Of a stretch of 64,000 nucleotides of DNA, positions 40,022-48,750 are shown one piece after another. The notes below the pieces were generated by a model that did not search any database, was not told the origin of the DNA, and saw only the letters and a program-made list of their open reading frames with translations. The translations under genes and the position numbers were made by a program. The stretch comes from Pseudomonas sp. UYIF39 (GTDB taxonomy: Bacteria; Pseudomonadota; Gammaproteobacteria; Pseudomonadales; Pseudomonadaceae), in the NCBI RefSeq assembly GCF_029963765.1, contig NZ_JALBYU010000005.1, positions 124,001-188,000 of the forward strand, in the 5' to 3' direction. Positions within the stretch are counted from its first letter, which is position 1; the number at the start of each line of letters is the position of its first letter.

Positions 40022-42406
40022 ATGCGCTATTTGCTGATGTTGCTGTTGTGCTTGCCCCTCATGGCGAGTGCCGTCGAATTCGACGAATTCACTCAAAGCC
40101 TTCCCCTGGGCCGAACCCTGCAAGTGTTCGAAGACGCGGGCGGTCAGGCGACCATCGCCGATGTCCGTGCACAAGCCGCGGCCGGAAACTTCAAACCCCA
40201 CGACAAAGCCACACTCAACGCCGGTTACTCGCGTTCAGTGTTCTGGCTGAAAATCGACCTGCATTACCGCCCGAACAACCCCGCGGTGCAACGCACCTGG
40301 TTGCTGGAACTGGCCTATCCGCCCCTTGATCACCTTGATCTCTATTTGCCCGATGCGGCCGGTGGCTATCAACTGGCACGCCAGACGGGCGACGCGTTGC
40401 CGTTCGACAGTCGCGAAATTCGCCAGAACAACTACCTGTTCGATCTGAACTTCACCCCTGATCAAGCGCAAACCCTGTACCTGCGCCTGCAGAGTGAAGG
40501 GTCGATCCAGGCGCCGGTCACCCTATGGTCGAGCACTGCCTACCTGGAAGAGCAGCCAATCCGGCTCTATGTGCTGGGGCTGATCTATGGCGTATTGCTG
40601 GGGATGCTGGTGTACAACCTGTTCATCTACCTCAGCGTGCGCGATACCAGCTACCTCTATTACATCTTCTATATCGCCTCGTTCGGCTTGTATCAGTTGT
40701 CAGTGAACGGCGCGGCCGTGGAATATTTCTGGCCGAACAATCCCTGGTGGGCCAACGCAGCGACGCCGTTTTTCATCGGTTGCGCAGGCCTGTTCGGCAG
40801 CCAGTTCGCGCGCAGCTTCTTGCAGACGGCAACCCACGGTCGTTGGCTCGACCGCTTACTGCTGGCGTTGATTGCGTTTAGCGCGGTGGTGGTCGGGTTG
40901 TCGTTGATGACCAGTTACGCCCTGGCCCTGCGCCTGGCGACGGCGCTGGCACTGACCTTCACCGTAGTGATTTTTGCCGCTGGGATTATCGCCTGGCTAC
41001 GCGGCCTGCGAGTGGCGCGTTATTTCATTATTGCCTGGTCGGCGTTTTTACTCGGCGGCATCGTCAACACCCTGATGGTGCTGGGTTACCTGCCAAACGT
41101 GTTCCTGACCATGTATTCCAGCCAGATCGGCTCGGCGATTGAAGTGGCGCTGCTGTCCCTGGCGCTGGCCGATCGCATCAACGCCATGCGCGAGCAACAG
41201 GCGCAGACCCTGTTCGATGCTGGTCAAACACTTGAAGTGCTCAACCAGCAACTGGCTCACAGTAACAAGCTCAAGGATGAATTCCTCGCCACACTGACCC
41301 ACGAACTGCGCACGCCCATGAACGGTGTGATCGGTTCGCTTGAGCTGATGCAGACCGTCGAGATGGACCCGGAGCTGGAGCAATATCAGCAAACGGCCGC
41401 CGGTTCCGCGCGAGACATGATGCGCATGGTCAACGGCATCCTCACCCTGACCGAGTTGCAGGCTGGCAAGCTCAAGACCTATCCGGCCGTTTTCAGTTTG
41501 CGCGGCGTGGTCGAGGCTTTGCGCCTGCAGTTCGAGGGCAACGCGTTAAGCAAGTCGCTGGACTTCAAAGTCGAGGTCACGCCGGGGCTGCCGGATCGCT
41601 TGCACGGCGACAGCGCCAAGTTGGCGCAATGCCTGGAATGCCTGCTGGATAACGCGATCAAGTTCACTCGGATCGGCGGACTGGCGCTGCGGGTGTCGGG
41701 TAAGCCCGTGGCGCCCGACCGACTGGCGCTGTCCTTTGCGGTGATCGACACCGGCATCGGCTTCACCGATCTGGGGGAGGCGACCCTGTATCAGCGGTTC
41801 TTCCAGCTCGATGGCTCGATGACCCGTGAATACGGCGGTCTGGGCGTCGGCCTGGCGATCTGTCGGCAACTGGTCGAACTGCTCGGTGGAAAACTGACCC
41901 ACCGCTCCGAGCCTGGTCGTGGCAGCCGCTTCCAGCTCGACGTCGAGTTCGAACTGCCCGTGGTGGAGCGGCCGCCAGTGCCTCTGATGAACCGGGAATT
42001 TCCTCGCCTGCGACTGCCTCAGGACTGCACCGTACTGCTGGTTGATGACAACAGCATCAATCAGTTGGTGATGCGCGGCATGTTGCTCAAGCTTGGGTTC
42101 CGGGTGCGCTCCGTCGACAACGGGGCTGCCGCGCTCGATCACTTGCAGCGCGAAACCTTCGATGCGGTATTGCTCGACTGCCAGCTTCCACCGCTGGACG
42201 GCACGTCCCTCTGTTGCCAGATCCGCGCGTTGCCGGGCTGCGCCGAACTGCCGGTGTTTGTGATTGCCTTGAGTTTTGATCGGGAACGCTGCCCGACCGG
42301 TGCCTTGATCGATTATCTGAACAAACCGGTGAAATTCGAAGACCTGCAGGCAGCGCTCTATCGCCGGGTGCTGTGTCCGCGACAAGGCGAAAGCGCCGGC
42401 AGTTAG
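40022..42406 (+). CDS. ladS: Hybrid sensor histidine kinase LadS
   Basis: 794 residues. Order: signal peptide (about 1-17), periplasmic 7TMR-DISMED2 domain (about 20-160), seven membrane spans (about 180-385), HisKA with His427 in THELRTPMNG, HATPase (DNAIKFT, DTGIGF, GGLGVGLAIC), and a receiver domain with VLLVDDNSIN and phospho-acceptor Asp719 in LLDCQLPP. Architecture, length and position next to thiD match LadS of P. aeruginosa, which stimulates the GacS-GacA-RsmY/Z pathway and biofilm lifestyle. Transfer of that role here is inference from orthology. Confidence 0.9.
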   Translation: MRYLLMLLLCLPLMASAVEFDEFTQSLPLGRTLQVFEDAGGQATIADVRAQAAAGNFKPHDKATLNAGYSRSVFWLKIDLHYRPNNPAVQRTWLLELAYPPLDHLDLYLPDAAGGYQLARQTGDALPFDSREIRQNNYLFDLNFTPDQAQTLYLRLQSEGSIQAPVTLWSSTAYLEEQPIRLYVLGLIYGVLLGMLVYNLFIYLSVRDTSYLYYIFYIASFGLYQLSVNGAAVEYFWPNNPWWANAATPFFIGCAGLFGSQFARSFLQTATHGRWLDRLLLALIAFSAVVVGLSLMTSYALALRLATALALTFTVVIFAAGIIAWLRGLRVARYFIIAWSAFLLGGIVNTLMVLGYLPNVFLTMYSSQIGSAIEVALLSLALADRINAMREQQAQTLFDAGQTLEVLNQQLAHSNKLKDEFLATLTHELRTPMNGVIGSLELMQTVEMDPELEQYQQTAAGSARDMMRMVNGILTLTELQAGKLKTYPAVFSLRGVVEALRLQFEGNALSKSLDFKVEVTPGLPDRLHGDSAKLAQCLECLLDNAIKFTRIGGLALRVSGKPVAPDRLALSFAVIDTGIGFTDLGEATLYQRFFQLDGSMTREYGGLGVGLAICRQLVELLGGKLTHRSEPGRGSRFQLDVEFELPVVERPPVPLMNREFPRLRLPQDCTVLLVDDNSINQLVMRGMLLKLGFRVRSVDNGAAALDHLQRETFDAVLLDCQLPPLDGTSLCCQIRALPGCAELPVFVIALSFDRERCPTGALIDYLNKPVKFEDLQAALYRRVLCPRQGESAGS

Positions 42407-42480
42407 GCAGATATGACGCTTTGTTCGGCCAAGGGGCGGTGCTTAACTGAAGTCCCTTGGCTGACCAAAGGAGCCCCGTC

Positions 42481-44130
42481 ATGAACCTGCATCAGTTCGC
42501 CGAAACCCACGAAGTCACCAACCAGCCACCGTCGCTGGACGGCGTCAACCTGTATCGCATCGACCTGCCGTTGCAGGAGTGGTCGCGGCGTTTCGGGGCC
42601 GGGTGGGCCGAGTCGCGGATCGACGCTTACGGCGCCTTGGCCGGCGGGCCGCTGATGGAGGCGGGGTTCCTGGCCAATCAAAACAAGCCGGTTTTCAGCA
42701 GCCATGACCGTTACGGCCATCGCATCGACCTGGTGGAGTTTCACCCGGCCTATCACGAACTGATGCGCACGGCGGTCGAGCACGGACTGACCTCATTGCC
42801 TTGGGCGCATCCGCAGTCCGGCGCCCACGTCGCCCGCGCTTCCATGACCTACCTGCACAGCCAGGCCGAAGCCGGTAGTGGTTGCCCGCTGACCATGACC
42901 TTCGCCAGCGTCCCGGCAATGCGCCTGCAAGCGGATCTGGCAGAGCAATGGCTGCCGAAAATCCTCTCTACCGAATACGATCAGCGCAACGTCGGCATGG
43001 CCCACAAGGCCGGGGTCACCATCGGCATGGCCATGACCGAGAAACAGGGCGGCACCGACGTGCGGGCCAACACCACCAAGGCTTATCCGGTCGGCGCCAG
43101 TGGTCCGGGCCAGGCGTATGAACTGGTAGGCCACAAGTGGTTTTGTTCGGCGCCGATGTGCGATGCGTTCCTGACCCTGGCCCAGACTGACAAGGGGTTG
43201 ACCTGTTTCCTGCTGCCGCGCCACCGCCCGGACGACACGCGCAATCAGTTCTACATACAGCGCCTGAAGAACAAACTCGGCAATTGTTCCAACGCATCCA
43301 GCGAAGTGGAGTTCCGTGGTGCGCTGGCGTGGATGGTCGGCGAGGAGGGACGGGGCGTTCCGACCATCATCGAAATGGTCGCCATGACCCGCTTCGATTG
43401 CATGGTCGGCTCCAGTTCGTTGATGCGCCAGGCCCTGACCCAGGCCAGCCACCACTGCGCTCACCGCAAGGTCGGCGGTAAATTGCTCAGCGAACAACCC
43501 TTGATGCAGAACGTACTGGCCGACCTGGCCCTGGAATGCGAAGCCGCCCTGGCCTTGAGCCTGCGCATGGGCCAGGCGCTGGATCATCTGGATGACGAGC
43601 ATGAAGCCAAATTCGCTCGGCTGGTCACGGCGGCGGGCAAGTACTGGATCTGCAAACGCGCGCCCGGAATGATCAACGAAGCCGCCGAATGCATGGGCGG
43701 CGCCGGTTATGTCGAAGACAGCATCCTGCCGCGGTTGTACCGAGAGGCACCGGTCAATTCGACGTGGGAAGGTTCCGGCAACGTGCAATGCCTCGACGTG
43801 CTGCGAGCGTTGTCGAAGGAGCCGGGTGTGCTCGACGTACTGTTCAGCGAATTGGGCGATGGTCATGGCGACAAGCGCCTGGCTGCGCACATCACTCAAT
43901 TGCGGGCAGCGTTCAAGGACACCAGCGACATTCAATATCGTGCACGGCAGCTCACCGAAGACATCGCCTTGGGCCTTCAGGCCAAGCTGTTGCTGGAGGC
44001 GGGCAACGCGGCCGTCAGTGACGCCTTCATCGCCAGCCGCCTCGGTTCGGTCGGTCGGGTGTATGGCGCGTTGCCACGTGGGCTAGATTTGGAAGCGATT
44101 GTCGCCCGGTCGACACCTCAGGGCTTCTGA
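42481..44130 (+). CDS. Acyl-CoA dehydrogenase, AidB-like
   Basis: 549 residues, longer than ordinary acyl-CoA dehydrogenases and similar to AidB. Flavoprotein features: MAMTEKQGGTDVRANTT for FAD/substrate contact, FCSAPMCDAFLTLAQT, TRFDCMVGSSSLMRQAL and the C-terminal catalytic region INEAAECMGGAGYVEDS. AidB in E. coli is tied to the alkylation response; the physiological substrate is unknown. An AAAGGAG ribosome-binding site precedes the ATG. Confidence 0.9.
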   Translation: MNLHQFAETHEVTNQPPSLDGVNLYRIDLPLQEWSRRFGAGWAESRIDAYGALAGGPLMEAGFLANQNKPVFSSHDRYGHRIDLVEFHPAYHELMRTAVEHGLTSLPWAHPQSGAHVARASMTYLHSQAEAGSGCPLTMTFASVPAMRLQADLAEQWLPKILSTEYDQRNVGMAHKAGVTIGMAMTEKQGGTDVRANTTKAYPVGASGPGQAYELVGHKWFCSAPMCDAFLTLAQTDKGLTCFLLPRHRPDDTRNQFYIQRLKNKLGNCSNASSEVEFRGALAWMVGEEGRGVPTIIEMVAMTRFDCMVGSSSLMRQALTQASHHCAHRKVGGKLLSEQPLMQNVLADLALECEAALALSLRMGQALDHLDDEHEAKFARLVTAAGKYWICKRAPGMINEAAECMGGAGYVEDSILPRLYREAPVNSTWEGSGNVQCLDVLRALSKEPGVLDVLFSELGDGHGDKRLAAHITQLRAAFKDTSDIQYRARQLTEDIALGLQAKLLLEAGNAAVSDAFIASRLGSVGRVYGALPRGLDLEAIVARSTPQGF

Positions 44131-44135
44131 TCGCG

Positions 44136-44170
44136 CTGACTTGCAGGCAAGATGAAGGCCTGCAAGTCAG
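44136..44170 (+). other. Perfect 13-bp hairpin upstream of amn
   Basis: CTGACTTGCAGGC pairs exactly with GCCTGCAAGTCAG around a 9-base loop. It lies 5 bases after the acyl-CoA dehydrogenase stop and 17 bases before the preferred amn start. No T-run, so termination would need a factor; it could instead occlude or expose the amn leader. Confidence 0.7.
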
Positions 44171-44187
44171 AACACAGGATGCTGATC

Positions 44188-45651
44188 GTGACCGAAGCTT
44201 TTATTGTCGTTCAAACCGCCGAGCAAGCCGTGGACCGGCTTGCGCTCTTGCACAATCGTGCAACCACCGCGCTGAACCAGGCGCTCAAGCGTTACCTCAA
44301 GGATCGAGTCGAACCGGACGCCGAACAGCGTGCGATGTTTCGTTATCCCGAACTGCGTCTGACCTACCTTTGCCAGGGCGAAGTCCCACAGACCACTCGC
44401 GCCTACGCCAAGGTTCAGCTGCCGGGGACTTACAGCGTCACCGTCACTCATCCCGCCGCCTTCCGTAAATACCTGCTGGAACAGCTGGTGCCGCTGATGC
44501 ACGACTTCACCGTGACGGTGGAAGTCGGCATCAGCCAGCAAAACATTCCTTATCCGTACGTGGTTGAGCAGGGCGATGAACTGGCCGGCTCCGGCGTCAC
44601 CGCTGCCGTGCTGGCGCGGGTGTTCCCGAGTACCGACCTGTCTGCCGCGACCGATGGCATCGCCGACGGTTTGTACGATTGGGAAAACACCGATCCGCTG
44701 CCGTTGGCCTTGTTCGACGCCGCGCGGGTGGATTTCTCCCTGCGCCGCCTGGTGCATTACACCGGCAGCGACTGGCGTCATGTGCAGCCATGGATTCTGC
44801 TGACCAACTACCACCGCTACGTTGACCAGTTCATCGTCCATGGCCTGGAACAGTTGCGCAGCGATCCGCGTTTCGTGCGCATGGTCTTGCCGGGCAATGT
44901 GATCATCGAAAAGAGCATGGATCACGGCGAAGCCTCGGCGATTGCCGCCGGTGTGGTCTGGCACCGCTATCAGATGCCGGCCTATCACCTGATCGCCACC
45001 GACGGTCATGGCGTGACCCTGGTGAACATCGGCGTCGGGCCGTCCAACGCCAAGAACATCACCGACCACCTGGCGGTGCTGCGTCCGCATTGCTGGCTGA
45101 TGATCGGCCACTGTGGCGGTTTGCGTCAGTCGCAGACGATTGGCGATTACGTGCTGGCGCACGCTTACATGCGCCGCGACGGGATTCTCGATCGGGTCGT
45201 GCCGCCGAATATTCCGATTCCGGCCCTGGCCGAAGTGCAAATGGCGTTGCAGCAAGCGGCGGCCAATATCACCGGTGAGAAGGGCGACGAGCTGAAAAAA
45301 CGCCTGCGCACCGGCACCGTACTGACCTACGACGACCGTAACTGGGAATTGCGCTGGGCTCAGGAGCGTCCGCTGATCAACCTGTCTCGGGCCGTTGCGG
45401 TGGACATGGAGAGCGGCACCATCGCGGCGCAAGGTTATCGCTTACGGGTGCCATACGGCACGTTGCTCTGTGTGTCGGACAAACCGTTGCACAGCGAAAT
45501 CAAACTGCCGGGTTCGGCCAACGCCTTCTATGAGCGCGCGGTCAGCCAGCATTTGAAGATCGGGATCGAGGCGGTGGATCTGTTGCGCACCGAACTCAAC
45601 TCGTTGCACTCGCGCAAACTGCGCAGCTTTGACGAGCCGCCGTTCCGCTGA
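44188..45651 (+). CDS. amn: AMP nucleosidase
   Basis: 487 residues from a GTG with AGGA eight bases upstream; an ATG at 44179 gives three more. Hydrolyses AMP to adenine and ribose 5-phosphate. Family landmarks: N-terminal regulatory domain, MDHGEASAIAAGVVWHRYQM, HCWLMIGHCGGLRQSQTIGD and the purine-site AVDMESGTIAAQGYRLRVPY. Length agrees with E. coli Amn (484). Confidence 0.95.
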   Translation: MTEAFIVVQTAEQAVDRLALLHNRATTALNQALKRYLKDRVEPDAEQRAMFRYPELRLTYLCQGEVPQTTRAYAKVQLPGTYSVTVTHPAAFRKYLLEQLVPLMHDFTVTVEVGISQQNIPYPYVVEQGDELAGSGVTAAVLARVFPSTDLSAATDGIADGLYDWENTDPLPLALFDAARVDFSLRRLVHYTGSDWRHVQPWILLTNYHRYVDQFIVHGLEQLRSDPRFVRMVLPGNVIIEKSMDHGEASAIAAGVVWHRYQMPAYHLIATDGHGVTLVNIGVGPSNAKNITDHLAVLRPHCWLMIGHCGGLRQSQTIGDYVLAHAYMRRDGILDRVVPPNIPIPALAEVQMALQQAAANITGEKGDELKKRLRTGTVLTYDDRNWELRWAQERPLINLSRAVAVDMESGTIAAQGYRLRVPYGTLLCVSDKPLHSEIKLPGSANAFYERAVSQHLKIGIEAVDLLRTELNSLHSRKLRSFDEPPFR

Positions 45652-45722
45652 TTGTTCTCATGGTTATTTAGCGGTCAGGGCACTAGCATTAGCAGCCCTG
45701 ACCGTTAGATGTTCCTTTTCCC

Positions 45723-46364
45723 ATGTCTCGTCCTCAACGTCCCGTTTCCCGCCGCCCTGGCGTGAAGCCTGCGCCATCGTCCTCAGCCCCGCGCCGTGTC
45801 GCCAAAGCGCCGCCGGCCGAGCCGAAGCTGATTCTGTTCAACAAACCGTTCGATGTGCTGACGCAATTCAGCGACGGCGAAGGGCGGGCGACGCTCAAGG
45901 ATTACATCGAGATTCCCGGGATTTACCCGGCAGGACGACTGGACCGCGACAGCGAAGGTTTGCTGCTGTTGACCAACGATGGTCAGCTTCAGGCGCGGAT
46001 CGCTGACCCGAAACACAAACTGGCCAAGACCTATTGGGTGCAGGTGGAAGGCGAGCCGAGTGCCGAGCAATTGCAGCGTTTACGCGATGGCGTGGAGCTG
46101 AACGATGGCATGACGCTCCCGGCTGAAGCGCGGCAGCTTGAAGAACCTGAACTGTGGCCACGCAACCCGCCCGTACGCTTTCGCAAAAGCGTGCCGACGA
46201 GCTGGCTGGAATTGGTGATTCGCGAAGGGCGCAACCGTCAGGTACGGCGCATGACCGCGGCAGTCGGCTTGCCGACATTGCGTCTGGTGCGGGTCAGAAT
46301 CGGCGACTGGTCGATCGAAGGGCTCGATCAGGGCCAGTGGAAGGAAGTGCCGGCGCGTTTATAA
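45723..46364 (+). CDS. rluE: 23S rRNA pseudouridine synthase (RluE-like)
   Basis: 213 residues. A basic, Pro-rich N-terminal tail ([18 protein letters not shown]) precedes the catalytic domain; no S4 domain. RsuA/RluB/RluE family motif with the catalytic Asp: [19 protein letters not shown]. The late [20 protein letters not shown] segment is typical. Lack of an S4 domain favours RluE (position 2457) over RluB, but specificity is inferred. Its 3' end overlaps the convergent DUF2788 gene by 6 bases. Confidence 0.88.
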   Translation: MSRPQRPVSRRPGVKPAPSSSAPRRVAKAPPAEPKLILFNKPFDVLTQFSDGEGRATLKDYIEIPGIYPAGRLDRDSEGLLLLTNDGQLQARIADPKHKLAKTYWVQVEGEPSAEQLQRLRDGVELNDGMTLPAEARQLEEPELWPRNPPVRFRKSVPTSWLELVIREGRNRQVRRMTAAVGLPTLRLVRVRIGDWSIEGLDQGQWKEVPARL

Positions 46365-46568
46365 CGTGCCGGATTCGATCAGGCCGATGACCACACTTTT
46401 GATCACGAACGCGGCGACGCCCAGGCCGAGTACGAAGAACAGGATGAACGAGCCAAAGCGTCCGGCGTTGGACTTCTTCGCCAGATCCCAGACGATGAAA
46501 CCCATGAAAATGATCAAAATGCTGACCAGACCGGTCATCATCCACTCTTCGAATACTGCAGGATCCAT
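46359..46568 (-). CDS. DUF2788 family membrane protein
   Basis: 69 residues with two membrane spans: [20 protein letters not shown] and [20 protein letters not shown]. The [13 protein letters not shown] linker is characteristic of DUF2788. Function unknown. Convergent with the pseudouridine synthase gene. Confidence 0.85.
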   Translation of the reverse strand: MDPAVFEEWMMTGLVSILIIFMGFIVWDLAKKSNAGRFGSFILFFVLGLGVAAFVIKSVVIGLIESGTL

Positions 46569-46679
46569 CGAACATCTCCAGCGCGGACGGGGCTAAAAGG
46601 CGCTGGAGTATACGCCACGGCGGATTGGCGGAGCATTGACCTGCGGCAGTGTGCCGCAGTCATTTGTCTGAAAACACAC

Positions 46680-46775
46680 TGTGGCGAGGGGATTTATCCC
46701 CGTTTCAGTGCGTAGCACTGGCCGAGACTTTTAGCGTTGCTTCGCAACCCAGCGGGTATAAATCCCCTCGCCACA
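46680..46775. repeat. REP doublet (REPIN), GTGGCGAGGGGATTTATCCCC family
   Basis: Outer arms TGTGGCGAGGGGATTTATCC (46680) and its complement ending at 46775, around an inner GTGCGTAGCAC/GTTGCTTCGCAAC pair of small hairpins. Lies just beyond the stop of the Lrp-family gene. Confidence 0.88.
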
Positions 46776-46776
46776 A

Positions 46777-47256
46777 TCAGCTACGCAAATGAGTCAGCGG
46801 CAACTCGGTGCTATTGAGCACCTGGTTCAACACAAAACTCGACCGCACACTCGTCACCCCTTCAATCCGGGTGAGGTGACCCAGCAGCAATTTCTGATAA
46901 TGGTCCATGTCCGGCACCACCACCTTAAGCTGGTAGTCCGCATCCATTCCCGTCACCAAACTGCACTCCAGCACCTGCGGCAACGTACGAATCGCCGCTT
47001 CGAAGTTTTCGAAACGCTCCGGCGTGTGTCGGTCCATACCGATCAACACGTAAGCCGTCAGGCTCAGGCCGAGCATCTTGCGGTCCAGCAGGGCTACCTG
47101 TCGGGAGATGTAACCGTCGTCCTCCAGCTGCTTTACCCGCCGCGAGCATGGCGAGGGAGACAGGCCGATGCGTTCGGCCAGCTCCTGGTTGGAGATGCGC
47201 GCGTCACGCTGCAATTCCGCCAAAATGCTCAGGTCGTATCGGTCGAGTTTGCTCAT
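46777..47256 (-). CDS. Lrp/AsnC-family transcriptional regulator
   Basis: 159 residues. N-terminal winged helix-turn-helix (LDRYDLSILAELQRDARISN, then NQELAERIGLSPSPCSRRVK) and a C-terminal RAM/ACT-like effector domain ending GVTSVRSSFVLNQVL. Such proteins sense amino acids as octamers and often autoregulate. Divergently positioned from a non-coding region ending in a terminator and then the DUF6515-like gene, its possible targets. Confidence 0.93.
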   Translation of the reverse strand: MSKLDRYDLSILAELQRDARISNQELAERIGLSPSPCSRRVKQLEDDGYISRQVALLDRKMLGLSLTAYVLIGMDRHTPERFENFEAAIRTLPQVLECSLVTGMDADYQLKVVVPDMDHYQKLLLGHLTRIEGVTSVRSSFVLNQVLNSTELPLTHLRS

Positions 47257-47374
47257 CAATCAGGCCTTTGTCATAACTATTGCGGTGGATTATCTATCCA
47301 GGGTTAAAAATTGCGCAAGTGATGTTTATTTGAGCAATCTTCGCAATCCTCTGCCGGCGCCGCGAGCCTATTCT

Positions 47375-47574
47375 TATCACCAGAATCACTGCTCGGACAA
47401 ACAGTCCAGTGCGGCTCGCCCAATCAGGCCAGCTGCGGTCGCCACCCCCACCGGGGATGAGCCGGCCCCCGAGCGACACGCTGTCCAGAAGACGGCGTGA
47501 GGTGAGCCGACGTCATAAGCGTCGAGCACGGACGAAGTTCTCAAAGGGAGGCCGACGGGTCTCCCTTTTCTTTT
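47375..47574 (+). ncRNA. Candidate structured small RNA or leader
   Basis: Consecutive helices: CACTG/CAGTG (47387-47411), GCGGCTCGC/GCCAGCTGC (47411-47436, one mismatch, one wobble), GTCGC/GCGAC (47438-47477) and CACGCTGTC/GACGGCGTG (47477-47499), ending in a T-rich hairpin. A terminator with no protein gene ahead of it implies a short transcript. A TATTCT at 47369-47374 might be a -10, without a clear -35. No known RNA family recognised; GC-rich DNA gives chance helices. Confidence 0.35.
47543..47574 (+). terminator. Terminator-like hairpin with no gene before it
   Basis: AAAGGGAG pairs with CTCCCTTT around GCCGACGGGT, followed by TCTTTT. It points along the + strand and ends 118 bases before the DUF6515-like start. 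Confidence 0.7.
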
Positions 47575-47691
47575 GCCCGGAATTTGGCGACGACGCTCAA
47601 TAAATAAGTTGCGCGACTGATAACCTGTTGCAGAACCGGCCGGTGCTTTCCCAGTCTTACGTACAGGCCCTAACCCGCAGTGAGGAAAAGC

Positions 47692-48750
47692 ATGAAGTCG
47701 CGCATCTGGCGTTTGGCCGGTGTTGGTTTGCTGTGTGTAAGTGTCACTGCGCAATCGCTGGCCGATGAGCCGCAAAATCGTGGTCCCGATGGCGGACAAC
47801 GCGGCTCGGATGGCCATCAGGACAATAATCAGGGGCATGGCGGCAACAATCAGCCGCGGCCACAGAACAACCCGCAACAGAATAACCAACCGCGCCCGCA
47901 GAACAACGACATCATTCGTGGCGACAACAGCCGTCAGTTCGAGCACAACGGTCAGAATCAGAACAACGGCCAGTGGCAGAACCAGCCCCGGCCTCAGCAC
48001 GATTACAACAATCCGGTTCGCTCGCCGCCGCCACCTCCGCAGTTACCAGCCAATGATTTGCCGATCCAGGGCCGTCCCGACACAGTGCGCCAGACCCAGC
48101 AGCCGCAGCGTGGCTATTACCAGGACGTGCCGCGGCGCTACGACAACAACCAGCATTGGCAGAACAACGGTCCGCGTCCCGATGACCATCGCTGGGCCGG
48201 TCGCCCGGATGGGCATGGCAATGGCTGGGGCGCCGGCCCGCAGTACCGTCCCGGTCATGTGATCGATCACTTCCCCGACCGTGATTATCGCGTGCCATAT
48301 CGTGGTCAGGATTACTTCTACTCCGGCGGCTACTGGTATCGCCCGCTCGGCCCGCGTTATGTGGTGGTGCAACCACCACGCGGGATTCGCGTCAGCTACT
48401 TGCCCGATTACTCGCGTGAAGTGTGGATCGGCGGGGCGCTGTTGTTCCTGGCGGCCGGTGCTTATTACGCCTATCAGGAAAACACTCAGGATTACGTCGT
48501 GGTCGAGCCGCCCGTGCAACCGCAGCCGCAACCAGCCAGCAATGGTTATGACGTGGTGGCATATCCGGCTAACGGTCAGTCGCCGGAGCAGGTCAACCAG
48601 GACGGTTACGAGTGCTATCAATACTCGATTCAGCAGAGTGGCTTCGATCCGCGAACGGCCACCTACCAGCCAGCCCCGTCGGTGGTGCAAGCCTACCGAC
48701 AGGCCCAGGGCAACTGTCTGAGCAGTCGCGGTTATCAGGTTTCTTTCTGA
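47692..48750 (+). CDS. Exported Asn/Gln/Pro-rich protein, DUF6515-like
   Basis: 352 residues. Signal peptide (cleaved near SLADE), then about 150 residues of low complexity rich in Asn, Gln, Pro, Gly and Arg with repeated NNQPRPQNN units. The C-terminal half is ordered: VPYRGQDYFYSGGYWYRPLG, a hydrophobic stretch IGGALLFLAAGAYYAYQ and a Cys-containing tail GYECYQYSIQQSGFDP. That tail pattern is shared by proteins annotated DUF6515; function unknown. GAGGAAAAG ribosome-binding site. Its 3' end overlaps the convergent cation-efflux gene by 16 bases. Confidence 0.82.
   Translation: MKSRIWRLAGVGLLCVSVTAQSLADEPQNRGPDGGQRGSDGHQDNNQGHGGNNQPRPQNNPQQNNQPRPQNNDIIRGDNSRQFEHNGQNQNNGQWQNQPRPQHDYNNPVRSPPPPPQLPANDLPIQGRPDTVRQTQQPQRGYYQDVPRRYDNNQHWQNNGPRPDDHRWAGRPDGHGNGWGAGPQYRPGHVIDHFPDRDYRVPYRGQDYFYSGGYWYRPLGPRYVVVQPPRGIRVSYLPDYSREVWIGGALLFLAAGAYYAYQENTQDYVVVEPPVQPQPQPASNGYDVVAYPANGQSPEQVNQDGYECYQYSIQQSGFDPRTATYQPAPSVVQAYRQAQGNCLSSRGYQVSF

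Larger units (their letters stand above)
47257..47691. other. 435-base intergenic region lrp - DUF6515 gene
   Basis: No credible protein gene. The first 80 bases beside the Lrp gene are AT-rich with near-palindromic TTGCGCAA...TTGAGCAA, suited to Lrp binding. Bases 47387-47499 form four adjacent potential helices, and a terminator-like hairpin follows at 47543-47574. The last 118 bases lead to the DUF6515-like gene. Confidence 0.6.

Noticed and set aside
47168..47500. 110-codon open frame starting inside the Lrp gene
   Set aside because: Crosses an AT-rich regulatory region and lacks any protein-like pattern or ribosome-binding site.
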